Assembly (NCBI GenBank): GCA_965238045.1
Contig: CBDEGU010000011.1
Location: forward strand, 434,001-498,000
DNA length: 64,000 bases
Source of the DNA: CBDEGU01 sp965238045
Lineage (GTDB): Bacteria > Acidobacteriota > Terriglobia > Bryobacterales > UBA6623
Direction: 5' to 3'
Shown piece after piece: positions 34,897 to 44,075 of this stretch (position 1 is its first letter; every line of letters starts with the position of its first letter). The notes under the pieces are model-generated. The model ran no database searches. It was given only the letters and a program-made list of their open reading frames with translations, and was not told where the DNA came from. The position numbers and the translations under genes are program-made.

Positions 34897-36089
34897 GCAC
34901 GCAAACACTCGCCGCCGAGAAAACCACTACCGTTTCCCTCCCGGCTCCGCTATTCGCCGAGACCGTACCGATTGCCTCGCCCTCGCTGCCGCGCAGCGGC
35001 GATCTGCTGCGCCTGATCGAAGCGGTACTGTCGCGATCCCAGTTAACCAACGCGCGTGAAGTGGCCCACTTCGAGGAGCGGGCAGCCGCGTACCTGGGGG
35101 TCGCCCACTGCGTGGCCGTGTCCAGTTGCACCGCGGGCTTGATGCTCACCGAGCGCACGCTCGGTCTGAGCGGCGAGGTGATTCTGCCCAGTTTCACGTT
35201 CTTCGCCACCGGGCACAGTCTGTTGTGGAACAATCTCCAGCCGGTCTTCGCCGATTGCGATCCGCATTCGTTCAATCTCGATCCGCAAAAAGTAGAGGAC
35301 GCCGTCACGCCGCGCACCTCGGCCATCTTGGGCGTGCACATCTACGGCTGTCCCGCCGCGGCCAGCGAGCTGGAAGATATCGCCCGCCGGCACGGAATTC
35401 GCCTGATCTTCGACGCCGCGCACGCCTTCGGCTCTCAGATCGACGGCCGAAGTGTGGCCTCGTTCGGCGACGCCAGCGTCTTCAGTCTGACGCCGACCAA
35501 ACCCCTCGTCGCCGGAGAAGGCGGACTCATCGCGACCGGCGACCCGGAACTCACCCGCCGGCTGCGTCAGGCCCGCAACTACGGCAAGGGAGAGAGCTAT
35601 GACTGCGATATGCTCGGACTCAACGCCCGGATGACCGAAATCCAGGCCACCATCGCGGCGGCCGGTCTGCCGCGCGTCGAGCGCGGCGTCTGGAGCCGGA
35701 ACGAACTCGCGTTGCTTTATGAAGGCCGTCTCGGCGCGGTCCCGGGCATCGCTTTGCAGCGGATCGAACCCTCCATGCGTTCCAGCCGCAAGGACTTCGC
35801 CATCGTCGTTTGCCAGAGGGAGTACGGCCTCTCGCGCGACGAACTCGAAGCGGCCTTGACGCGCGACAATATCGAAACCAGGCGTTACTTCGACCCCCCG
35901 TTGCATCGCCAGAAGCTGTACCGGAGTTTCGCCCCCTCCGCCGGCTCGTCCTCCGGCAAAGCACTCGCCGTGACCGAGAACCTCAGCGCGTCGGTGCTCT
36001 GTCTGCCGCTGCATTCCAAACTGCCCGCCGCCGCGGTCGAGGCCATCGCCGACCGGATCGTGGAGTTGGGGGGCCGCGCCTCGGCGTGA
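34893..36089 (+). CDS. DegT/DnrJ/EryC1/StrS-family sugar aminotransferase
   Basis: A 398-aa PLP-dependent aminotransferase that makes amino sugars on nucleotide-activated precursors. Family motifs are present: VSSCTAGLMLTERTLGLSGE, EVILPSFTFFATGHSLLWN, GVHIYGCPA, LIFDAAHAFGSQIDGRSV (the PLP-pyridine Asp), and VFSLTPTKPLVAGEGGLIAT, where the lysine in TPTKPL is the Schiff-base residue. GRNYGKGESYDCDMLGLNAR-type segment follows (RNYGKGESY). A Shine-Dalgarno AAGGAGA lies 4 bases before the ATG, which overlaps the previous stop. It is the last gene of the operon; a palindromic element follows. Confidence 0.92.
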   Translation: MSTQTLAAEKTTTVSLPAPLFAETVPIASPSLPRSGDLLRLIEAVLSRSQLTNAREVAHFEERAAAYLGVAHCVAVSSCTAGLMLTERTLGLSGEVILPSFTFFATGHSLLWNNLQPVFADCDPHSFNLDPQKVEDAVTPRTSAILGVHIYGCPAAASELEDIARRHGIRLIFDAAHAFGSQIDGRSVASFGDASVFSLTPTKPLVAGEGGLIATGDPELTRRLRQARNYGKGESYDCDMLGLNARMTEIQATIAAAGLPRVERGVWSRNELALLYEGRLGAVPGIALQRIEPSMRSSRKDFAIVVCQREYGLSRDELEAALTRDNIETRRYFDPPLHRQKLYRSFAPSAGSSSGKALAVTENLSASVLCLPLHSKLPAAAVEAIADRIVELGGRASA

Positions 36090-36105
36090 GGAGATCCCAC
36101 CGGTT

Positions 36106-36285
36106 GACCCGCATTTCTCACCATCTGACGACCGAAGCGCGCGAAAGGCCCGCCATTACTTCGTTGCGCTTGCTCGCCGTGCTCAACGTACAGTCAAGTA
36201 CGCCTGCGCTCGTCAAGCGGCGCGCGCCTCGTACTGACGGGCCTCTCACGCACTTCGCTTCGTCACGTGGTGAGAAAAGCGGGTT
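36106..36285 (+). repeat. 180-bp palindromic dispersed element, copy 2
   Basis: Same design as copy 1 and 17 bases after the aminotransferase stop. The outer ends are ACCCGC and GCGGGT rather than GCCCGC and GCGGGC: both partners of one terminal base pair have changed, so pairing is kept. Inner nested arms AGGCCCG/CGGGCCT and CGTAC/GTACG are intact. Confidence 0.9.
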
Positions 36286-36377
36286 AAAGGAAAACTTTGC
36301 AGGACCGATACAACTATTTGACGGTCACGTCCGCCCGCACCAACTACGACTACAACCTTCCACGGGAGAGTACGAAT

Positions 36378-37127
36378 ATGCGTGAGTCAGCCCGAAAATC
36401 AGTTCTCGCTCTATGCTTCGCGCTCATCGCCGCGACCACTTGGGCGGCTTCGCCGGCCGTTATGGCCAGACTCAGCACCGCCGGTACGGTCTGGATAAAT
36501 CAGGTCGCGCTGCCCAGCGGCTCGACGATCCGGCCCGGCGACCGCATTGTCACCGGTCCAAGCGCCTCGGCGTCGATCTCCTCACCCGAGACCGGCCGGA
36601 TGGAAGTGCGCCGTGATTCCGAGGTCACCTTCCGCCTAAACGGCTTGCTCCTCCACCAGGGCGTCGTCTCGACCCAAGGCGCATCCATCGCCACGGCCAA
36701 CTATCGCGTCGAAGTACCGGCCGGCGCCGGCGAGAATCCTCTGATCGTCGTCGCCAAGCGGGACGGCCAGCTTCTAGTCGCCGCCCACCGAGGCAACGCC
36801 CTGGTGACCGCCCCCGGCCTGGCCCCGGTGCTGATTCCGGCCGGTAATTTCGCCGTCTCCGCGGCCTCCGCCCCCGGCGGCAACCAGAACGGTCAACCTG
36901 GCGCTAGAGGCGCAAGGGCCAACGACGAAGAAGAAAAAACTAAGAAGAAAAGAGCGGGCGCCGCCCCGGCGGGCTCGGGCGGCAAGGCCGCGTCCAGCGG
37001 CTGGACAATCGGCTCGCTTAGCCACCAGGCCAGTGTCGCTCTGGTTTCCGCCCTCGGAGCCGCCGCCGTCGGCGGAACCGCGGCGGGATTCGCCCTCACC
37101 GGGTCCTCGCCAAGCCCAACCCAGTAA
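36378..37127 (+). CDS. FecR-like secreted protein
   Basis: From the ATG at 36378 the product starts MRESARKSVLALCFALIAAT, a clear signal peptide cleaved near TWAAS. The first half resembles FecR-type domains: VWINQVALPSGSTIRPGDRI, VTGPSASASISSPETGRMEV and RRDSEVTFRLNGLLLHQGVV, followed by a second similar beta repeat. A lysine/glutamate cluster (EEEKTKKKRAG) and a glycine/alanine-rich hydrophobic segment near the C-terminus (ALVSALGAAAVGGTAAGFAL) follow and could span a membrane. Upstream in-frame ATG 36297 is disfavoured because signal features begin later and AGGGAG-like bases precede 36378. Such proteins are frequent near acidobacterial polysaccharide loci; function unproven. Confidence 0.65.
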   Translation: MRESARKSVLALCFALIAATTWAASPAVMARLSTAGTVWINQVALPSGSTIRPGDRIVTGPSASASISSPETGRMEVRRDSEVTFRLNGLLLHQGVVSTQGASIATANYRVEVPAGAGENPLIVVAKRDGQLLVAAHRGNALVTAPGLAPVLIPAGNFAVSAASAPGGNQNGQPGARGARANDEEEKTKKKRAGAAPAGSGGKAASSGWTIGSLSHQASVALVSALGAAAVGGTAAGFALTGSSPSPTQ

Positions 37128-37341
37128 CCATCGGCTCGATGATCGGATGATGCGCTTCCCGCGCCCGTCCGCGCCCGCATACGTCCCGAGCCGGTCGTTC
37201 CCCGGCTCTCCCGAACTGACCCTCGGGTTCCGCGCTCCCCGGAACCCGAAGGTCGCCTTTCCCCCTTCACGGTTCGCCGCGTGTCCCTTCTTCGCTGGTC
37301 TCGCTTTCCGGGCCCACTCCAGATCGGCTATTCTCTCTGAG

Positions 37342-37785
37342 ATGGGTGCCGCTAAAAAAACATCGAAACAGCCGGCTGGCTACTGGCTCGTCAAGTCCGA
37401 GCCGTTCAAGTACTCTTGGGAACAGTTTCGCAAGGACGGTTCCACCTATTGGGATGGCGTCAGAAACTACCAGGCGCGCAACAACCTTCGCGCCATGACG
37501 AAAGGGGATCTCATCCTCTTCTACCACAGCAACGAAGGCCTCGCCGTTGTTGGAATCGCCAAGGTGACCAGGGAGTTCTATCAGGACCCCACGACCGATG
37601 ATGAGCGCTGGGTCGTCGTCGATCTCAAGCCGGTGCAATCTCTCAAGCAGCCCGTTAGCCTCGAGCAGATCAAGAAAGATACCAGGCTGCAACACACGGC
37701 CCTCGTAAGGCAGAGCCGCCTTTCGGTCATGCCGGTCACCGAGGACGAGTTTGGCGTCATAGCGGCCCTGGGCGGCGCGGCCTAG
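37342..37785 (+). CDS. EVE-domain protein
   Basis: A 147-aa single-domain protein of the EVE/PUA-like family. Recognisable parts are YWLVKSEPFKYSWEQFRKDG, YWDGVRNYQARNNLRAMTKG and DLILFYHSNEGLAVVGIAKV. EVE domains bind modified bases in DNA or RNA; human THYN1 is a relative, and bacterial members occur in housekeeping and defence settings. The ATG at 37342 marks the start of homology after a short basic tail; a longer frame to 37033 is low-complexity and not credible. It stands alone here, so a general role is likelier than a defence role. Confidence 0.88.
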   Translation: MGAAKKTSKQPAGYWLVKSEPFKYSWEQFRKDGSTYWDGVRNYQARNNLRAMTKGDLILFYHSNEGLAVVGIAKVTREFYQDPTTDDERWVVVDLKPVQSLKQPVSLEQIKKDTRLQHTALVRQSRLSVMPVTEDEFGVIAALGGAA

Positions 37786-38004
37786 GCCGCCAGGTCACCG
37801 GAGGGAACCCGAACCGGTCCGTCGCGACGGGTTCGAGAAAGATCCCCGTCCCGTGCGGCCCAAGAAAATCTTCAGTGGCGAATTCTCACCGTGAATCCTG
37901 ACCCCTATCGGCGGCCGCCGAACATGTATACTGGCTATAGTTGCGGGCTTGCTCGTTTCGCTGGCGGACTCGATAGCTAACACCAACTTCAGAGGGGAAT
38001 CGAC

Positions 38005-39219
38005 ATGAGTTTGCTTCACTGGAATCGTCGCCACATGCTTCAGAGCCTCGCCGCCTTGCCTGGCCTCGCCGCCCTGATGCCCGCTTCGCTTGCCGGGGCC
38101 GCCCCCCGGCTCGGACGCAGAAATCGTGATGTGATCGCGGAACTTGGCCTCACCAAGTTCATCAACGCCGCCGGCACCTACACCAGCCTGACGGCCTCGC
38201 TGATACCTCGGCCGGCCTTCGAGGCCATGGATGTGGCCTCCCGTTCGTACTGCAAATTGCAAGACCTGCACGACGCCGTCGGAAAACGTATCGCCGAGAT
38301 GACCAAGGCCGAGGCCGCCCTCGTCAGCGCCGGCGCGGCTTCGGCTTTGTCGATCGGTACCGCCGCCTGCGTCGCGGGCAACGACCGCGCCCGAGCCCGC
38401 CAGCTTCCCGATACCCGCGGCATGAAAAACGAAGTCATCGTTCAGAAGACGCACCGCAACGGATACGACCACGCTGTACGCAACGCCGGCATTAACATGA
38501 TCGAAGTCGAGACTCTCGATCAGCTTGAAAACACCATCCACGACCGAACCGCGATGATGTTCTTCCTGCATGGGGCCAACGACAGGGGACAGATTCCCTA
38601 TGAGCAGTTCGCCGAATTGGGTAAGAAACACAACATCCCCACCATGATCGACGCGGCCGCCGACCTGCCTCCGGTCGAGAATCTGTGGAAGTTTACCGAG
38701 GCCGGGTTCTCGCTCGTGATCTTCTCGGGCGGCAAGGGCATTACCGGTCCGCAGTCGGCCGGACTCCTGCTCGGACGCAAGGACCTGATTGAGGCGGGCC
38801 GCATGAACAGCAGCCCGAACTCGGATTCTCTTTGCCGCAGCAACAAGGTCAACAAAGAAGAGATGATCGGCATGATGGTGGCGCTTGAGATGTTCGTCTA
38901 CCGCGACCACAAAGCCGTCTGGAAAGACTGGGAATCACGCTGCAACCGCATCGCCGGCGCCATCAAACGCGTCAAGGGCGTCAAGACCGAGATCAAGGTT
39001 CCCGAGCTCGCCAACTCGGTTCCTCATCTGCACATCGAGTGGGACCACGACGCGGCCGGCAAGACGCCGGCGGATGTCGTCAAAGCGTTGCGCGAAGGCC
39101 GCCCCAGCATTGAGGTTCGTCCGGGGTCGGACAAGAACCTTGTTGTCGCGGTCTGGATGCTGCAGCCCGGCGAGGACCGCGTCGTCGCTCGCCGCCTCAA
39201 GCAGGTTCTTAACGGTTGA
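38005..39219 (+). CDS. Tat-exported SelA-like PLP-dependent enzyme
   Basis: The 404-aa product begins with a twin-arginine signal (RRHMLQSLAALPGLAALMPA). The rest is a fold-type I PLP enzyme of the SelA/DgaE-like group: LTKFINAAGTYTSLTASLIP, MTKAEAALVSAGAASALSIG, IPTMIDAAADLPPVENLWKF (PLP-pyridine Asp) and VIFSGGKGITGPQSAGLLLG, in which the lysine of SGGKG is the Schiff-base residue. Relatives include selenocysteine synthase and D-glucosaminate-6-phosphate ammonia-lyase. Export of a PLP enzyme of this kind is unusual; the substrate is unknown. It ends before a strong terminator. Confidence 0.8.
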   Translation: MSLLHWNRRHMLQSLAALPGLAALMPASLAGAAPRLGRRNRDVIAELGLTKFINAAGTYTSLTASLIPRPAFEAMDVASRSYCKLQDLHDAVGKRIAEMTKAEAALVSAGAASALSIGTAACVAGNDRARARQLPDTRGMKNEVIVQKTHRNGYDHAVRNAGINMIEVETLDQLENTIHDRTAMMFFLHGANDRGQIPYEQFAELGKKHNIPTMIDAAADLPPVENLWKFTEAGFSLVIFSGGKGITGPQSAGLLLGRKDLIEAGRMNSSPNSDSLCRSNKVNKEEMIGMMVALEMFVYRDHKAVWKDWESRCNRIAGAIKRVKGVKTEIKVPELANSVPHLHIEWDHDAAGKTPADVVKALREGRPSIEVRPGSDKNLVVAVWMLQPGEDRVVARRLKQVLNG

Positions 39220-39251
39220 GCCAGACCGGCTTGCGGGCCAGACTTAAGCAC

Positions 39252-39286
39252 CGGATGGGGCACGCCGCCAGGGCGTGCCCCATCCG
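39252..39286 (+). terminator. Strong hairpin after the SelA-like gene
   Basis: A perfect 15-bp stem (CGGATGGGGCACGCC with its exact complement) and a 5-base loop, starting 33 bases after the stop. Only a short TATTT follows, so it may need Rho or act as an insulating hairpin. Confidence 0.7.
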
Positions 39287-39396
39287 TATTTCCGGCCTGT
39301 TTTCCGATCTGTTTTTCGGCCGGCGAGCCGCCGTGGGATGCGGGTCGCCGGGCCGGGACATCCGCGCGAATAACTTTGTTATGATCGGCTGTCGGC

Positions 39397-40299
39397 ATGC
39401 CTGAGCCCCCCCGGATTTCCGTCGTCATCCCGGTCTTGAACGAAGAGGACTCGGTCGATCGCCTGGTCACCGCCCTGCGCGAGGCTCTGGACTCGGGCTT
39501 CGAGTTGATCTTCGTCGATGACGGCAGTACCGACGCTACCTGGACACGGCTGAAGACCCTGCACGAGAGCGGCTGCGTAAGGCTGGTCCGGTTCCGCCGA
39601 AATTTCGGCAAGACCGCCGCGCTGATGGCCGGGTTTCGTCTGACTCGCGGAGATATCGTCATCACCATGGACGGCGATTTGCAGGACGACCCCAGCGAGA
39701 TTCCGCGCTTTGTCGGCAAGATCAAAGAGGGATATGGTCTCGTCAGCGGCTGGAAGAGGACCCGCCACGATCCCTTGCACAAGGTCGCCGCCTCTCGCAT
39801 TTTCAATTTCGTGGCCGGATGGGTAACAGGTCTCCGATTGCACGACATCAATTGCGGATTCAAGGCCTATCGCGGGGATCTGGCGCGCTCGCTGCGGCTC
39901 CATGGCGAGATGCACCGCTTCATCCCGGTGATTGTCGCCGCGCAAGGCTTGCGGGTCGCTGAGATCGAGGTCACCCATCATGCCCGAAAGTACGGGCGCT
40001 CGAAGTACCGTTTCGCCCGTCTCTTCAAGGGATGTTTCGATCTAGTCACCGTATCTTTGCTGACCAGATTCCGGGAGCGGCCGGCGCACTTGTTCGGATT
40101 CGCCTCGCTTCCTTTCTTCGCCGCCGCCCTGGTGTTGGGCCTCAGCGGGACCTTGCCGCTCTACGTGCTGGCGGGGGTGTTTTGGATCTCGGGCGTGATA
40201 CTGCTTGCCGCCGGCTGGGTCGCCGAGATGGTCGCGGGTCTGGGGGCCGCCGCCGCGGGCCAGACGCCTCTCTATTCGATAGAGGAACAGCTTGATTAA
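39397..40299 (+). CDS. Membrane-associated family 2 glycosyltransferase (DPM/GtrB-like)
   Basis: A 300-aa GT-A enzyme: RISVVIPVLNEEDSVDRLVT, ELIFVDDGSTDATWTRLKTL (DDG nucleotide binding), VRFRRNFGKTAALMAGFRLT and VITMDGDLQDDPSEIP (D-x-D-type metal site), then HDINCGFKAYRGDLARSL. Two C-terminal membrane helices are present (LFGFASLPFFAAALVLGL and a second). Such enzymes make polyprenyl-phosphate sugars, used by membrane glycosyltransferases. Its stop overlaps the YbhN-like gene start, and a GT39-like gene follows in the opposite direction, giving a consistent donor-plus-transferase set. Confidence 0.9.
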   Translation: MPEPPRISVVIPVLNEEDSVDRLVTALREALDSGFELIFVDDGSTDATWTRLKTLHESGCVRLVRFRRNFGKTAALMAGFRLTRGDIVITMDGDLQDDPSEIPRFVGKIKEGYGLVSGWKRTRHDPLHKVAASRIFNFVAGWVTGLRLHDINCGFKAYRGDLARSLRLHGEMHRFIPVIVAAQGLRVAEIEVTHHARKYGRSKYRFARLFKGCFDLVTVSLLTRFRERPAHLFGFASLPFFAAALVLGLSGTLPLYVLAGVFWISGVILLAAGWVAEMVAGLGAAAAGQTPLYSIEEQLD

Positions 40300-41203
40300 G
40301 CGGGCGATAGTCGTCGCCAAGTTCCTGGTTCCGCTGATCGTCGCCTTCTTCATCGGGCGGCTGATCCATGGCAACTGGCAACAGGTGCGCGGCGAGGACT
40401 GGCGCTTTGAGTCGGTTTGGCTGCTGGCCTCGTTCCTGCTGACCGGCTGGTGGTTTCTGATCCGCCCCTATGTCTGGGGACACATTCTGCGCGGTTTCGG
40501 CCATTCCCTTCCTTACCGCGACTCGTTCCATATTATTCGTCGCGCCGAGCTGAGCCGCTATGTGCCCGGAGGCGTCTGGCAGTACTTGAGCCGCGTCTAT
40601 CTGGCCGGGCAAGCAGGTATTCCGGCGGGTGTCTGCCTGATGTCCGCGCTGGTGGAGACCGTCATTCTGATGACGGCGGCCCTCTTGCCCGCCTTCTTGT
40701 ATCTGTCCGAAACCCTGCCCGCGCTGGAAAGATACCAGCGCGGTCTGCTGATCGCCGTTCCGGCCGCGGCCTTTTGCGCCATCCATCCCAAGCTGCTCAA
40801 CTTCTGGGCCGGGTTCCTGGCGCGGCGCTTCAAGCAACCTCACATTCGGCTGACCATCCACTGGAAGACGATGGCGGCGATCTGGGCCGTCTACGTTTTT
40901 ACTTGGGCCGTCCTGGGCCTGGCCGTGGCTCTTTTCGTGCGCGGGGTTTTGGACATCCCGGCCGAGTGGATGCCCCGCATTGGCGCTCACTATGCGATGG
41001 CCTGGCTGGTGGGCATGGTTTCGATGATCGCGCCGGCCGGCATGGGAATCCGCGACGGCATGTTCGGGCTCCTGCTCGAAGGACTGCTGCCGATCGGCGC
41101 CGCGATGGCGCTGGCCGTCGGCGTACGGCTCTGGCTCACGCTAACCGAGCTGATATGGACCTTCTCAGGACACTGGATTTTCGGACGCGCGAGAGACAGC
41201 TAG
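40292..41203 (+). CDS. YbhN/UPF0104-like membrane protein (LPG synthase TM-domain family)
   Basis: A 303-aa protein with about eight membrane helices. It has the family pattern FHIIRRAELSRYVPGGVWQY, LSRVYLAGQAGIPAGVCL and MVSMIAPAGMGIRDGMFGLL. The lysyl-phosphatidylglycerol synthase membrane domain and many glycolipid-linked proteins share this fold, which is thought to flip or bind lipids. The TTG start at 40292 overlaps the GT2 stop, so the two are translationally coupled. With the GT2 partner it may move or use a polyprenyl-linked sugar; this is an inference. Confidence 0.8.
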   Translation: MIKRAIVVAKFLVPLIVAFFIGRLIHGNWQQVRGEDWRFESVWLLASFLLTGWWFLIRPYVWGHILRGFGHSLPYRDSFHIIRRAELSRYVPGGVWQYLSRVYLAGQAGIPAGVCLMSALVETVILMTAALLPAFLYLSETLPALERYQRGLLIAVPAAAFCAIHPKLLNFWAGFLARRFKQPHIRLTIHWKTMAAIWAVYVFTWAVLGLAVALFVRGVLDIPAEWMPRIGAHYAMAWLVGMVSMIAPAGMGIRDGMFGLLLEGLLPIGAAMALAVGVRLWLTLTELIWTFSGHWIFGRARDS

Positions 41204-41222
41204 CAGCACTCGTCTGATGCAA

Positions 41223-42959
41223 CTACTCTGGCGGCGCGGTTTTCTTCCGGCGGAAGACTTCGTAAGTTCTCACCGGTGCCGAGGAGGCCCGGTCCCACCA
41301 GCTCAGGCGGCGCGGATAGGAATACTCCCATACTTTCTCGAACCCATCGCTCAGACCCTTGATCTTCCCGCCCCGAGGGTCCCAGCGGACGTACCAGTCC
41401 GCGCCCGCGTAGTCGTCAAACTGATCGTCGGGAATCCGTCCCCGGAATTGTCTGTTGTGCGGCGCCTCGCTATCCAGCAAGCCGACCCATCGCATCTTGG
41501 GCAGGTAGAAGTAAACCGTCATGCCCTTGACATTGCGCAGGAAGGCAACCTTATCCTCTGGCCCAACGTGCTCATGCAGATAGTCGATCAGAGGTGCATT
41601 GTAGGATCGGTCGCGCAATAATTGCCGTTCGAGCATTTGCTCGTCGCCGGACGCATACCAGTTGATGCTCGGCCAAATCAGCAGCCCCGCGCAGAGCGCC
41701 GTCGCCGCTTTCGCTCCCGCCGCCTGTCTCATCTGTGCCACCGCCAAGGCGCTGAGCAGCAGCGCCGCCGGCAAGATCTGGAAATAGTGCCGTGTATTGG
41801 CTTTGTGTTTCGCGGCCGCCACGGTGAGCAACGGGGAGACCAGCAGCAATAGACCCGCCAGCAACGCCGCGCGCGCCCAGATCCCCTTCGCCCCGAGCCG
41901 CGTCCTATCGAGCCGCGACCACGCCCAAGCCAGTACCGCGGGCGCCACCAAGCACAACAGCGCGAAACCCCAAAACGCCGCCGAGTCCAGCCGTCGCACG
42001 TCCCTGTGTCCGTAGTTCACCACCAGCGGCGAGAGAACCAAAATCCCGGCCAGTAGCAGGGTACCGGTAAGGACCGCGGGTGCCTTGATGGCGCGGCGGC
42101 TGAACAAAAACACGGCCGCCGGAACCAGCAAAACCAGGGGCACGATACGCCAGAAATCCTTGGCCCTTCCGGTCAAGCCCGCGCGGTAAAGATCCAAGAG
42201 CGGCTCAGGTTCGGGAGGAGGCCAGGTCGAGGTAAAGTCAGAATGAAACATCCAGAATTCCGGCGTCAGCACGGCCACCAGCAGCGCCGAAAGCACCAGG
42301 AAGCCCCGCAGCAGCACACGGTCGCGCAGCGCCAGCACGAAGATCCCCAGCGCAAGCCAAGTGCCGCCGAAGCTGACGTAATTCGACAGATAAAGCAAAA
42401 CTCCGTAGAGACCGATGCGCGCGTAGAACCCCCGCTGGTTCGCGAGCGAGGGTTGCTTGAGATAGCGGCAGAATTCCAGCATCAGCAGCGACGCGAACAG
42501 CACCACCAGAATGTAATACCGCGACTGTCGGGCGGCACTGAGAAACGAGATGTGAACGATGCCCAAGAAAGGCATCAGCAGCGAAAGCATCCCCGGGCCA
42601 AAGAGCAACACGCCGATGCGATGGAACACATAGAGGCAGAGGGCTCCGATCACGGCGAACGGCAGACGAGCAGTGAACGTATTCGCGCCGAAGAGCTTGA
42701 AGCCCGCCGCCGAGACATAGAACTGCAGCCAGCTCTGCATCGCCGGCAGCATCCGCGAGTTCGTGTCATGGCCGTCGGCGGCTTGCACGATCAATTGTTC
42801 GCCGTCGAAGGTCCGCGGAACCCACACGCCGCTTTCCGCCATCAGCCGGCCCCAGTTGGCCGTCGTCGTCTCGTCCCTCCAGAGGGGAATCCCGTCGAGC
42901 CGCCAGAACAGCAGAATGGCCGAGACAGCAACAAGCAACAGAGGCAGCGCCTTTTTCAT
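41223..42959 (-). CDS. Membrane glycosyltransferase, ArnT/GT39-like
   Basis: A 578-aa integral membrane protein with about 11-12 helices in the N-terminal 430 residues and a periplasmic C-terminal domain. The first loop reads RLDGIPLWRDETTTANWGRL, the acidic DE-type catalytic position of GT-C enzymes; RQSRYYILVVLFASLLMLEF and ANTRHYFQILPAALLLSAL are typical later segments. GT-C enzymes take sugars from polyprenyl-phosphate donors, and the convergent GT2 gene nearby could supply such a donor. Acceptor unknown. Start ATG at 42959 begins MKKALPLLLVAVSAILLFWR. Confidence 0.82.
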   Translation of the reverse strand: MKKALPLLLVAVSAILLFWRLDGIPLWRDETTTANWGRLMAESGVWVPRTFDGEQLIVQAADGHDTNSRMLPAMQSWLQFYVSAAGFKLFGANTFTARLPFAVIGALCLYVFHRIGVLLFGPGMLSLLMPFLGIVHISFLSAARQSRYYILVVLFASLLMLEFCRYLKQPSLANQRGFYARIGLYGVLLYLSNYVSFGGTWLALGIFVLALRDRVLLRGFLVLSALLVAVLTPEFWMFHSDFTSTWPPPEPEPLLDLYRAGLTGRAKDFWRIVPLVLLVPAAVFLFSRRAIKAPAVLTGTLLLAGILVLSPLVVNYGHRDVRRLDSAAFWGFALLCLVAPAVLAWAWSRLDRTRLGAKGIWARAALLAGLLLLVSPLLTVAAAKHKANTRHYFQILPAALLLSALAVAQMRQAAGAKAATALCAGLLIWPSINWYASGDEQMLERQLLRDRSYNAPLIDYLHEHVGPEDKVAFLRNVKGMTVYFYLPKMRWVGLLDSEAPHNRQFRGRIPDDQFDDYAGADWYVRWDPRGGKIKGLSDGFEKVWEYSYPRRLSWWDRASSAPVRTYEVFRRKKTAPPE

Positions 42960-43137
42960 GGAAGCAATATGGAAGCGATCCTGGCCGGGGCTGGAAGAAT
43001 CCGCGCGTGAAGCGGTGATCGCACCTTCACCGCAACTTCTCTGGGCGCGCCGCGTTTATAAGCAGTGAAGCCCAAGCCGGCCGGCAAACGGACCAGTACA
43101 CAGAATTGATCCAGAGGATAGCAAAAGGAGACGACCC

Positions 43138-43467
43138 ATGACCAGAAAATCGACCCGTTGGCTGATGATCTCAGTGTTCGCGCTCACCCTGGGCGCTTCC
43201 ATGGCGCCGGCCGCGAAAAAGTCCCCGGCCCGAAACCGTCAGAAGCACCAAGCGGCCCGGATACATCAAGGCGCCCAGAGCGGTTCGCTGACCAAGCGCG
43301 AGACGCACAAGCTCCGCCATCAGCAGCAAGCCGTTCATGCCTCGATCGTTCGAGACCGTATCGACGGCGGCGTCTTCACGCCCAAGGAGCGCGCCAAGGC
43401 CCAGGTACGGCTGAATCAGCAGAGCCGCCGCATCTACCGCCAGAAGCACGACAGCCAAACCCGCTAG
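43138..43467 (+). CDS. Small basic secreted protein with Lys/Arg/Gln-rich repeats
   Basis: A 109-aa protein with a good signal peptide (WLMISVFALTLGASMAPAA). The mature part is very basic and contains two similar helical repeats, IHQGAQSGSLTKRETHKLRH and VRDRIDGGVFTPKERAKAQV, each of the pattern x-D/S-G-x-F/L-T-x-x-E. Related uncharacterised periplasmic proteins exist in several phyla. The role is unknown; the pattern suggests binding of an acidic partner or stress protection. AAAGGAG lies just upstream of the ATG. A terminator-like hairpin follows. Confidence 0.7.
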   Translation: MTRKSTRWLMISVFALTLGASMAPAAKKSPARNRQKHQAARIHQGAQSGSLTKRETHKLRHQQQAVHASIVRDRIDGGVFTPKERAKAQVRLNQQSRRIYRQKHDSQTR

Positions 43468-43488
43468 CGCGGCGAACAGTCAAGCAAA

Positions 43489-43518
43489 GCGGCGGGCCCG
43501 GCAGCGGGCCCACCGCCG
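43489..43518 (+). terminator. GC-rich hairpin after the small secreted protein
   Basis: GGCGG-GCCCG pairs with CGGGCCC-ACCGCC across a short loop, with one unpaired base, 22 bases after the stop. It is followed by TTTGATCT, giving a weak U-tract. Confidence 0.5.
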
Positions 43519-43571
43519 GTTTGATCTCCTGGCGGCCGCATCATGCTCGCCCGCCACAACCGCGCACACTC

Positions 43572-44075
43572 CTAGGAGGGAACGTCCGTATCGGTGAACT
43601 CGATCCGCTCTTCGTCCGCTTCCTGTCCGAAGTGCGGAGGCGGTTCGTTTGATTCGTTGTCGCCGGTGGCTTTCGGCTGCGCGGCGCTGTCAGGTTCGTT
43701 CGCCAGTTCAAGAAGCCCAAACGTGTTAGGCGCCGACCGATAGAAGATCTCTCCTCTGCGCACGTACGCCCCGAGGGAACCAGCCAAAGCGGATCGGCTG
43801 TCCCGGCCGTCCTTCTTGCCCATAGCGGCCAAGATTCTCTGGATGTGCATCGGCTCGCCATGGCTCAACAGGACTTTACGCGCTTTGGCCACAACGCTAT
43901 TGGGCCTCAGGACCGTCTCTGCATTGCCGTCGTTGACGCCCTCACGTGGTAGCAGCTTGAGCGTGTCTTCGAGGGCAGAGATGTAGATCTCCTCCTCGCG
44001 GATCTGCTCCTTCAGTCGCGCCGCTCTCTCGCGTTTTTTCTCTATACGTCTCTCAATTTCTATTCTGGCGCTCAT
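43572..44075 (-). CDS. HARE-HTH (winged helix) protein with N-terminal coiled coil
   Basis: From ATG 44075 the 167-aa protein begins MSARIEIERRIEKKRERAAR, a charged coiled coil to about residue 45. Residues about 60-125 form a HARE-HTH winged-helix domain (VVAKARKVLLSHGEPMHIQR, ILAAMGKKDGRDSRSALAGS and YVRRGEIFYRSAPNTFGLLE). This domain is shared by animal ASXL proteins, RNA polymerase delta and bacterial restriction-associated proteins, and is thought to recognise DNA features. The C-terminal tail is acidic. It is divergent from the DinD-like gene with a 125-bp AT-rich spacer, so the two may be co-regulated. Confidence 0.75.
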   Translation of the reverse strand: MSARIEIERRIEKKRERAARLKEQIREEEIYISALEDTLKLLPREGVNDGNAETVLRPNSVVAKARKVLLSHGEPMHIQRILAAMGKKDGRDSRSALAGSLGAYVRRGEIFYRSAPNTFGLLELANEPDSAAQPKATGDNESNEPPPHFGQEADEERIEFTDTDVPS

